Assembly (NCBI GenBank): GCA_028751875.1
Contig: CM054140.1
Span: 46,833,051-46,897,050 of the forward strand
Origin: Rapana venosa
Taxonomy: Eukaryota > Mollusca > Gastropoda > Neogastropoda > Muricidae
Length of the DNA stretch: 64,000 nucleotides
Reading direction: 5' to 3'
Part shown: positions 11,128-23,100 of the stretch, one piece after another
How the letters are laid out: each line of letters starts with the position of its first letter
How positions within the stretch are numbered: the first letter of the stretch is position 1
Program-made: the position numbers and the translations under genes
Notes under the pieces: generated by a model
Databases searched by the model: none
Seen by the model: the letters and a program-made list of their open reading frames with translations, nothing else
Told to the model about the DNA's origin: nothing

Positions 11128-14100
11128 CTGCAACAAAAAGTTTGGGGTTTACCGCCAAGTTTTTTCTCGAGCGTTTTTAGCCGGTGATAACGATGAATAC
11201 TTGTGTAGTGCGTGCCTTCAGAAGATCTGGTCAGGGTGGTTTACATGAACATTCTTACTCACAAGTCTTCCCTCCAGATTCACTTCCATTACACCACTGC
11301 ATTGTCCAGCATGTCTCAAAATTAACCCATCTCTCCTCCCCCCCCTCCCCCTTCCAAAATGCACACCCCACAACCAACCACTATCCTGCACACTACACCC
11401 TTTCAAAAGGTCATTATTTCATAAAAATTTTCAAATATGATTTATCAAAGGAGCTTACTGATTCAGTATGTCTTAGTGATTCAGGTGCATTTTCTGGTAC
11501 AAAATTTCAAAAGACCTTCATATTTAAACTTATGCTGTTCGCTACTGCCACACTGATAACTGCTGCCTCAAAGAGCTGAAGGCTTCAAAAACTTGCTACA
11601 GCATTCATCATCATCATCATCAGACCCGTGACCTTGGCGGTCGTGGGGGAGACATGAAAGATGATGCCGTGGTAAGCCTCCTCCATCCATCTCGGTCCTC
11701 GGCTCTGCGCAGTAGTGCCAAGTCATTCATCCTGGTCCATTCTCTGATGTTGTCCATCCATGACTTGTTCTGTCTTCCCTCCTTCTGCCACCTTCGAGTG
11801 TTCCCTGCAGTACTGCAGTACAGTACAGCATTCAAACATACCCTAAAAAATTCAAAATAATGGTCATCTCCATCTTCAACAGGAAATGCCTGAGTATGTA
11901 GTTACTATCAATCAATTTGTCATTTTGGGTCTTTTATAACTTTTTCTGGTAATGAAAATGCTAACGTGAAGTTTCTAAGTCCAAAATCTGCTTGGTTTCG
12001 TGTATTTATTTAGTTACCTTATGCTTTTTCCCCCCTAAAAAAATCAAACTCATCAATAATGGTTTGAATGAATACTTTTTTTCTAAACCCTAAAAAGAAT
12101 AAAGGGACGTGACAACAGCTGTGACTCGAATGCAAAACTGTGTCAAACATGACATACATGAGTCATACCTGAAATCAAATCAAGTATGGCACTTACAAAC
12201 TACAAAAAGCTAGGAAGACAACACCAATAAGACTTCAGAAGACCCACATTTTTGAAAACTGCATGTAGCTGAGGCAAATGAGAAAAAGAAGAAAACTAAA
12301 AACCCATCCCCCCCAACCCAAAATCATTTTGAGAGCTAGAATACAAGCATGAATAAAACAAAGACAGTAGTACCATGCACATATTTACTTACGTGACTCC
12401 AGGATGCAGGTGATACTTTCTTTTCTCCAGGCGGTTCTTGCTAGCAAAGTGATCGTGCCGTTCTGACTTTTTCCACATGTAGTAGAACTGCACCAGTTCT
12501 CCAACACTGCGAGTTCGAACCTTGGTCTGCTGGATCTGATGAAAGTTTTTCCCATGCACTCTCAGACCCATTTCAAAATTCTGACACTCCTCCTCAGACC
12601 ACAAGCTCATGGGGTCCGAGGGTAAGATGTTCTGCATCTTCCGTCGCCGCAACGCTTCCTCTACGTTGTGATCACACTGGTGGAGCAGATACAGGGCTTG
12701 CTCGTCGTCTGCTACATGATTCCCTGTGGGGATGGAGGCTATTCCTGCAGTATTGGCCAGGCTCTGCATTTTCACTTCTCGAAGGTATGCCTCCACTGGA
12801 ACGAAAAAAAAGAGTGGATGATCAAATAGTGTTTCTGTATCATAGTTCACGACTTAAGGGGGACCACTGCGTCACTTTTAACAAATTTTCGTTTCTCAGC
12901 AACTAGTAAAGATATCTTCATGAAATTTGGTACACATACTAAGTGTATTAATATGGCTATCTGTGCCACGTTTGAAGTATGTAGGTCAAACAGATATGAT
13001 AATGTGATAATTTTTCCAAAAAAATACGGGTCGCTGTTTAGACCCTCTGCTGCTTTCAAGACATGCATTACATAATGGTGTTTATAATTTTTCTAGTTTG
13101 ATTTGATGTCACTTTAAGCAATGATCACAAAAAAAAATGTTTTAGTTAATAAAGTATTGATTTCTGTCATCTCCAAAACGCGAAACATTTTCATTCTTTT
13201 TTTTTCTTCTTTTTTTATCACTTGGTATTGAAAAACTATAACAGCTACAGAGCTGAAACTGTACCATTGCACCCAGCATATGTTTCTACACCAGTATGCC
13301 AAATTTAGTTGGATTATTTTCATTAGGTCAGAAAATGATTTTATTAGGTATGTAAAAGGAAGGGTAAAGGAGTCCCATAACCTATAAGGTCGTAGGGGAG
13401 CGAGGCGTCAGAGACCTCACTTCTCTAGGGCCAGCATATTGAGGGCGGCGCCCATCTCCTCTCCCTCGCTGCTTTACCTTCCCTGACCCTAAAGAGGGCA
13501 GGTACCCATTTACAGCTGGGTGAACTGGGGGAACTGTACTGAAGCCAAGGCGCGCAATCGGTCACCCATCCAACTGGTAACCACGCTCGACGCTGCTTAA
13601 CTTGGCTGGGGGAAAGCGAGTGCTACGACCACTGAGCTATCCCGTCCCTTAATTAGGTATGATATCGGTCAAAACAAACAATACGAGTAACAAAAATGTG
13701 AAGTTGAGACATTACTTGATCAAATACAACCATAATCCCAAAAGTCATTAAAAAATTTTTTTTTGTTAAAGTCTATGCCGTGGTCCCCCTTAAAACCCAA
13801 TTTAGACTTCTCTAACAGGTTTTATATCACCAGTTTTTCTCTGAAAACAAAAATCAATATACCAAATGGTATCTCTACAAAGCAAAACACTACAACATTT
13901 TTGCAGCATTAAATGATTACATGCAGATATAATACACACAAACACAGACATATAAAGGGAACACATGAAGAAACTCTCAAGCAAACCAGTATGTTTGCCC
14001 TGCAGCTCACATTTGTCCGAGTCAATTTTGGATGGATTCCACAGGAGTCGATCTTCATTTTCGTAAGCTGGAGCATCCCCGTAGTGGTTGAAGCCTTCCG

Positions 14101-17100
14101 GAACGACAGCCTGGTAGTCGTGGCCCACCTGGATCATCTTTTTGCTCTCCCTATCCTCCTCTGGCATGTAGTCTATATCAGCTTCAGAGTCCGATGTTGC
14201 CTCGCTGCCTGGCTGACTGTTGGCTGTGACAGAAAAAAATAAAATCAAAGGTGTACTAAATGACACTTTGAACATGCTGTCTTACTTGGCTGATCAGACG
14301 CTTTACAAATCTGAGCAACAAAAACCACCCCCACCCCGATATTTAGACACAGGTTAGATGTTTTACTAGTCAGATTATAGTTTTGCACAGTAATCATTTC
14401 GGTATAAGATATATCAATATACATTAGTTACTGTAAGTATGATAAAATACAAAAATTGCAGACAACCTTTTTATTTTTTTGTAATTGCATTATGATTGTA
14501 ATATGGCATGAGGTGATCTTTTCCTACCATATTTGCTTTTAATTTGTACTTTTGTCTAAAACTAGATGAATATATACTTTCTTACAAAACTCCACAACCG
14601 ACTTTCTTCAATTTCCCAACCCTTATGTACAGCCCAATGAGAGGAGCATGCCAGATGTTTTAGTCAATATCAAGTCACCTAACAAAAAGTCAGTCTGGCA
14701 GCACTCAGCAGTTTCTTTTTCTGTTCCTGTCGAACCAAACTGAAATTTTAGCAGTCGACTATTGTTTTTCCTTTTTACCCAAATCAGCTTTCAGACATAA
14801 TCTGTATGACCATCTTACCCCAAGTTCAATCTTCTCTTGATTCTTACCTTAGCCAGAAAAAAAGACTTCATTTCAAACATTACTTTTGCATTTCTGGCTC
14901 ATAGCTCCTTTATCATGAATGCACTTATCCAGTTTGAACAATAATGAGTGAGCAAAAGGCCTTTCACCAGACTTTCGCAATAATTCTGTTTCAATAGGAT
15001 GGCTGAACAGTGCTATAGGTAATCCCACATTATTCTTACATAAACCATGTTTGTTTTTTATTTGATGTACTTCAACAGGACCATTATACGACATGTAACT
15101 TACATCTCACCAACTGCCACTATACATGGTAAGACATGTAACTTACATCTCACCAACTGTCACTACACATGGTAAGACATGCAACTTACATCTCAACAAC
15201 CGTGACGTATGGGAAACGGTGTGCAACAGGTCGTTTATGGAAGTTTCTCGATCATCAGCGGGATTATTGTTGGCCAGCAGGTCCCGGGCAATCTCGTCCT
15301 TGTCTAGAGTCAAGTCTTGGTTCTCCAGGATCTCAGACTCACTGCTGGAGCGAGCGCTGTCCTGGTCTTCGTTGTCGCCCGACTCGGCACTCATTACGGA
15401 TTGATCTCCATCCTCATCCCCTGCCTGTCCTTGTGAAGGTTCCCCGGAGGTTTCTCCTCCGTTGTTGGAGGTGCCCTGGTTGTGCCCATACATGGCCAGT
15501 AGAGCTTCCAGTGGCATATTGCCCTCCTGGTGACAGAGTAAACCTTCATCAATGGCAGTTAAACACATTGTTTCCTAATATAGCCAAATGAATAAAACCA
15601 CAATTTCTCTCACATGCAACAATACTGGTTTAGCTGTAGTGCTGGCTAGACTGAGAGGGACTTTGAGGTAGAAGTCAAATGTCTATGTACACACAGTTGA
15701 GCAAGTGATGCTGCAGAACAGAGCTTATGTTCATATCAGACAATGCACAGGAGGTCTAGTCAGGTCAAAGACTATATAGCGTGCTGTGCTCTGCACCTCC
15801 TTTCACAATTAATCCCGATATCAATCCTCCCAAAAAGATAGATACCAGCAGTGTTGGGTCAGGCTATCTGATTATTAAATTTGTATGTTGTATGTAATCT
15901 CAGTGGAGTTTTTATTTTTCCTTTTTTGTTTTCTTTTTAAACAATTTTTTGGGTGTTTTTTTTAAGCTTACAGCACAGTTAACTTTGGGAAGAGCTAGCT
16001 GCAGCCTTAAAAAACAAAAAAGCAATGGGTACCGAGTCCCTAAAGGGCTCAATTCCAAAGGCCTAACATCCTCCACATCTGTCAGGTGCATCTATCATTC
16101 AGCCTGACTTATGAAAAATCTGTTCATTGTGTGGGTTCCTAATAGCTATATTTGATGTGTTCCACAGAAAGGGATAGCTCAGTGGTCAGAGCACTCTCTT
16201 TCCTCGAGCCAATGTTAAGCAGCATCGACAATAGTTACCAAGTGTATGGGTGACTGTTTGCGGGCCTTGGCTTCAGTACAGTCCCCCAGTTCACCCAGCT
16301 GTAAATGGGTACCATCCCTCTTTAGGGTCAGGGAAGATAAAGCAGCGAGGGAGAGATGGGCACCGCCCTCAATATGCTGGCCCCTAAAGCAGCTGAGGTC
16401 TCTGATGCCTCGCTCCCCTATGACCACATAGGTTGTGGGACACCTTATCTTTTTTTTTACCTTACAACTAGATAAGGAAAGTATGGTGCAGCGTGGCTAA
16501 ATATTACCTTTTTTCCTGACTCATTTTCTGTGACATGCCGGTCTGTGTTTCCATGCCATTCATTCTTATCTCACCACCCCAGCCACCAACTGACAACAAT
16601 AATAGCTTAGCTGCTGAGTGAAACACCCATCTGGGTTTTGACCAGTGTCCCTCCAACAAACTTCTCCAATGAACCACAGACCTCACAGGCATTGATACCA
16701 ACTCAACAAAGGCATAAAAGTGCTCGGGAAGTCAAGACAAAGATTACAATAAGACTTTAACAACAGAAGCCACCAAAATCAGACAATTTACTTTCTTTCA
16801 TTCCATAAGGGTCCATTGTGATGGTGATGAAGTAGTGATATTATGCAGGTGCATCAGCTTTATGTGACAGGGCTGTACTATGCACTTCATATCAAAATAT
16901 CCCAGGATTAACCGGACCACAGAAATATGGACACCTGCAGTGTTGGTCAAGTAATTTGATCAACTCACTCAAAATGACATCTGTAAAGCCCATGATGCTC
17001 AACTGTGTGGTCCCAGGCTTCCCAATGTGCCCATAGCAAACTCTGAGTAGGAGCCAGGCAAACTCTGAGGAAAACCCCCCAAACCTATGACTCGTAAGGG

Positions 17101-20100
17101 ATTTTAACTTGCAACCTTTCTGCCAAGAACCCAGTGCGCAAACCACTGTGCCTGGTCTGCAGAACATTACTTGATATCATGTTGGCATTCAACACTTGAA
17201 CAATGTGTGTTTATATTGACCAGGAAAGCTTAACAGGAATCATAACTGCACACAATATTCGAGCCAGGTATGGCAAAATGTAAGGGGAAAAAGTATAACT
17301 CCAGCTCCAGTTTTGTTCAGAAGAATACTTAACTATCATGTTTACCTTTTCTAGATCATCCAGTTCATTACTACAGCTGTTGTCACTGAGATTCTCCTCT
17401 TCTTCCATTGTCCGCTCATCATCATAGGAATTCACCAGCATCTCTGCCGAGGGATCGAAGTCACGATCAGTGTCTGAAAGACAAAAACCAAAAAAGTTTA
17501 CCATACTTTTCTTGCAGTAATATTAAATGAATGAACACTATCTGGGACAGTTTCACATTTCATAAAAACATTCAAAAGCAATGATGAAAAAGAAAGATAA
17601 CACAAGAGAGACAGAGACAAAGAGAGGGGGAGAGGGAGAGAGAGAGTGAAATGGTTATAAAATAAAAAAATTAAATAAAAATAAGATGGAGAGAAAGCAG
17701 TGGATCCAGGCAGCCTGTGAGAGTTAGGGACAATACCTACCAAACCCAGTGAGAGGAACAGCTGTCTGATACAGTAAGTACAGCCAAACATAAATTCAGG
17801 TAAAAATATTAATGTTTGGCCACATATACTTAACCACATTAGAAGGCAGCAGAATTCAAGATTAGAGGCATAATGGGCAAGAGGTGAATTTGTATGTGAA
17901 GTGACTGGGAACATGACAGAGATAGCACCCAAATGGAAATTCCCCTGGAATCATCCACCCTATTTCATCAAAGGGGTAAAAAGGAGACATCTCCGACAGG
18001 ACTAGAAAGACAAATTTTGAGGGACCAGAAACAAAGGCTGGGCTCGCCAGAAGATGCCATGAGGCTGATGCATTATCCAGTTTTTCTAAAAGAACCTATA
18101 CAATAAAAAATAGGAATTATCAGAAACAGAGGGACCGCATTTTGAGTATACCCAACTGCTGCCCCACATCTGTCTTGGTTGTTCCTGCAAACTGGACAGG
18201 CTGACTTGGCTCTCCTTTCTACATCATCAATCAATCTGTACCTTGCCCAAGATGGTCATCGTGGGGAACACGAAGAACGTGTTGGTCAAAAGTTTTCTCC
18301 AGGTTAATCAAACTTCAGCCTTTCACAGCAATGTCAAGGCCAATCCACTCGATGTTCTTCATTTGTTTGCCTTTGCATCTTCCTCCTTTAAAGTCCCCTG
18401 CAGGATAGTCTTAGAAAACTGTGAAGTTTTGAGGCCGAACCATGCCAGCTTCCTCCTCTTGTCAACAGCCTATGAGATTCCAATGGCCCTCTCATATGCA
18501 CAACTGGCACCAGTTTAAATCAGCTGAGCGAGACCCCCCCCTAATTTGGTCTCAATGCAAAAGTGTGTGCCAGGTCCCTAGCAAAATGCAGCACTGCCAT
18601 TTCATGGTATGATTCATACATGAAGGTTGGTCAGTTTCTGACTTTTTGAGTCTCTGCCTTCTAATAATAATAATATATGGAATTTATATAGCGCCGAATC
18701 TTGTAAAACAAACAAATCGAAGCGCTTGCACTCAAATCATTTACGCGCATGCAACTTTCCTCAAATATAATAAAGAACATATTTCAAATTTATGCACGTG
18801 TATGTACACAGACACACACACACCGCGAACACACTTCTCCACCCAAAGGCTGAAAACCATAATCCCTGGAAGACCTTTCCACATGTAAGAATAATTTTTT
18901 TCAGAATGGGAATGTGGCAGTTCAGTGGTCTGTACTCCACTTGGAGGTAATAACCAATACACAACTCTCCCATACCCCACGACAGAAAATGCAATGCAAA
19001 GTATCCTGGGGCCTTCCGCCTTGTGTCCCTTTTCCACTTTTACATAGCAGTTCTGTCCCATCACAGTTAATACATGGAGTGTAATATCCTGGGTGATGAT
19101 GCCTGCTCCATAAAACAAGTTATCAATCAAATGAATCATGCAGTGAAAAACCTGCATTCAAATCTGGTTTTTGATGCTTTGGGAATGAGCAAAATCACAC
19201 AAGCCTTTAGAGAGCTCACTCCATCAAAATTTTCTTCAATACCAGTTTCTTCTTACCCGTGTTCCCTATTACTGTATTAGGTGGGATGTGTAATACCTGC
19301 TTTCCTCCCCTGCTTGTAACTTCTGCAGGTCTGCCCGATAAGCTCAGCCGACACATTCTGACTTCAGAGCAGCTCATTGTTTGCATTGATGCATGCTCGG
19401 TATGTTCATATTTCTGTAGCCCACTGGATGCTGACATGAATTAGGGGATCTTCAATGTGCATGTTTCATCTTCTGCTACTACATACAGGAAATAAAGGCA
19501 CTGGTGGGATTGCACTTTAAAGTTGACTTTGGAGATTGTAAAAACCCTACCCTTAATTAGGTAGCGGCAGCCAAAATTTTAGACAGCATTTCTGTACATA
19601 AAAATGGTATTTTTGAAAAGAACTTTTTAATTTAAAACAAACACAACCAAAAAAAGAATTATGTCTCTATCTCTATTTTTTTCCAAAAGTTATGGGTGTC
19701 TAAAGATGGCGGTACATTTTTCGGCCATTTTAACTGTATGGAAGCCTTATTTGGAAAGGACCTGTTGTGGAAAGCACTACAATCACACCCATAAAAATTT
19801 CCACATACAATGTCTATAATACTAATAATACCTACAAAAATAATCAGCTCTCTATCTTGAAGGGGAAAAATGATATCTATCTATCTGTCCCGTAGTCTGA
19901 CGACCGTGGGGGCATCCTCAAAGACTCAACAACCAGTTCCCTCCATTCCTCTCTCTGTTCTGCCTTTCTCAGGGTTTTGTTGAGTTCTAGGCCTGTCCAT
20001 TCGCTGATGTTATCCTCCCAGCTCTTCCTTGGTCTGCCTCTTCTTCTTCCTCCTTGGACAGTGCCTTGCAAAACTGTCTTTGTAATTCCTTGGGATCTTG

Positions 20101-23100
20101 TGACATGCCCATACCATTTAAGTTTACGCTTTTTCACGATCGTTAGAAGGTTCTCATAGGGTCCAATGGTTTGCTGGATTCTGTTATGCACGATTTCATT
20201 GCTTATGTGGTCTTTGTAGGAGATGCCAAGGAGTCTCCGAAAGCATCTCATCTCCACTGCCTGTACAGAATCTTCTCTCCAAATCTGCAGTCAGGGTCCA
20301 TGATTCACAGGCATACAGAAATATGGATATGACAAGGGAGCGCATTAGTCTGATCTTGGAGATAAGTGAGATATTCTTATCTCTCCAGATGGTGTTTAGT
20401 TTTGACAGTGCTGTTATTGTCTGTGCAGTCCTGCATACTACTTCTGGCTTGGATCCCTGGTCTGATACAATGGCTCCCAGGTACTTGAAGCTTTGAACTG
20501 TTTCCAGCTTCTGGTCATTAACCCTGATCTCAGTGCTAATGCCGTTGGTGTTATTAGTCATCAGTTTGGTCTTCTCTGCACTGATTTCCATGCCGTATGT
20601 TTTGGAGGCCTTATTCAAGTGTTCTGTTAGGCTGGCAAGCTCTTTTTCTGATCCTGCTATTCCATCAATGTCATCTGCGAAGCGGAGGTTTGTGATCGTT
20701 CTGCCACCAATGCTGACTGATCCTTCATGATGTTCCAGTGCATCAGCCATGATTCTCTCAAGGAAGATGTTGAAAAGAGTGGGTGAGAGTAGACAGCCCT
20801 GCCTTACTCCAACTGTTGTTCGAAACCATTCTCCAATGTTGTTGTTGTAGTACACTGCACTGGTGGCCTCGCTGTACAGCTGTTTGATGACTCTGATCAG
20901 GTTTGCATTGATGCTGTACAAATTCATGGTTGCCCACAAAGCTGCATGCCACACCCTGTCAAATGCCTTCTTAAAATCGATAAATACGTGGTAACGGTCT
21001 TGTTGATGTTGAAGGTACCGCTCACATAGTATTCTGAGGTTGAATATCTGTTCTGTTGTGCTGCGCCCTGCTCTGAAACCTGCTTGTTCCTCAGCAATGA
21101 TGGTCTCTGCTTGTGGCTTCAGTCTATTCAATATTATCTGCAGCATGACCTTGCTTGGGTGACATATGAGGCTGATTGTGCGGTAATTATGGCATTGTTG
21201 TAGATTTCCTTTCTTGGGGAGGGTGATGATGAGTGATTGTGTCCATGGTGTTGGCCATTTTCCTGTCTGCCAGATCTTGTTGCAGATTCTTAGTAGGGCG
21301 CTGATCATGGCTTCCCCTCCAGCTTGGACCAACTCAGCTGGAATGTTGTCAGCCCCTGCTGACTTCCCCTTTTTCAGCGATCTGACTGCTGTTTCCACTT
21401 CTTCTCGGAGGATAGGGTGACTGTGTCTTTGCTTTCGGGTACATTAAGGACTTCTGGATCTCCTGCGGTTCTATAGTTATACAGGTCGGAGCAGTATTCT
21501 GTCCATCTGTTCAGAATATCCTGGTCGTCAGTGAGACACTTCCCATTTTTGTCTTGGATTGTTAAACCTTTTCTCTGTTTCGTGCTAGTCAGGTCTTTCA
21601 CCAGCTGATATGCTTTTTTGCTATTGTTTTTCTTGATGTTCTCTTCAATGTCTTGGCACTGTTCACCGATCCATTTCTCTTTTGCCTCCGTCATGGACTT
21701 CCTGATTCTTTTGTTGACTGCCCTATATTGTTCTGCTCTTTCTTTTGTTTCATTTTTCTTTTTCTTCAACTCTCTACGCTTGTCGCATAGTTGTAGGATG
21801 TTAGGTATGACCCATGGTTTTTTGACTGGTCGGTGTTTGCCAAGAAGCTTGTTTGCTGTTTCAGTCACTGCTGTATTGAAACTATTCGTCAGTGTATCTA
21901 TGTCTGAGTCTATCACAGTGAGTGCTGCAAACTTTCCACCTATCCTTGCTTGAAAAATTTCTAATACCTCTGGGTCCTTCAGCTTCTCGAGGTCAAATTT
22001 GATCCTGATGATGTTCCGCACCCAAAAATGATATACTTTGTTAAAATTGCCTCATCGTGTGATTGGCGGTTTACTCAAATTGCACAATAAGCCATGTTTG
22101 AGGTCCAACAGGTTGGATAAGATAGCATCTTACGGCTACATTTTTACATTGCTTAAAAGATATGCATACATAGATTATGTCCAATTTTTCTAGGGCTATA
22201 CTAGACCAAATGTTTAAAATATTGGGGTCTAATTTTGCCAAAAACCCTAAAATGCCCTGCGACGGAGCAAAAAGACAGTACATGGTAGATTTTCCTTAAT
22301 AACTTTTGAACCTGTAGAGATATTGACTTGGAATTTGGTGGTGTAAAATATGGTTGTATATGCTATTAAAAAATACATTTATTGATTTTTTTCATCAATT
22401 ACATAATGTGTTTTCAGATTCAAAATGGCCACCAAGTGGCTAAATTTGTGGTGAACATTTAAGTGAAATGTTGTGAAACATAAGTTCTTGTGAAAACATG
22501 CTTAGAAAAGAAACAAAAATCATTTAAACTAATATTTTAATGATTAATCAGATAAATAATCCCTATTTTAATTATTAATCACTTTGCATGCATTTCATAT
22601 GTTGTGATATATCATTCTGAGAACCAGCTTCACTAATGCCCAATTACACAGGTGGTAGGTAAAGGAGAGGGACAGGTCCATGCCAGGACTGGGGCAGCTC
22701 AATGCTCCCTCACTAAACTTGTGAACCTCTGAGGTCAGAGAACTAGGCTGGTGTAAGTTTGATGCTACAGTGCTAGAGGACACTGAGGATGCAGAAGCGC
22801 AAGAAGCCAAATCACTTGAATCAGCCAAAGCCACTCAACCTACTAATGATGAAACACTCATTTGAAGGAGAAAAGACCACAAAAGCAAAAATTTATTCCA
22901 GTCTTTTTATAATTTTTCTCTGTAGGCAGTTGAAGCCAGCTTTGATGTCTTATTTGTAATTTTTCCCCACTGTTGTGTACAAGGCTGCCTCTTCCACGGA
23001 ATTTCCTGTCAGTTGCTCCCACCACTGGTACATATCATTATATGTTTTCCTATGCCTGTTTTCAAAAGCAATAACAGCTTTCAAAAGTCCACATGAAGGG

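Noticed and set aside
20196..21398. Reverse transcriptase as a host gene or retrovirus
   Set aside because: Domain order, FADD box, tandem-repeat tail and target duplication are those of an RTE-type LINE; no LTR, gag or protease is seen.
22595..22834. Ser-rich frame beginning [11 protein letters not shown] as a possible MIER1 N-terminal exon
   Set aside because: Phases and the ESSSP motif support the 28248 and 27936 exons instead; no donor joins this frame to exon 3 in phase 1.
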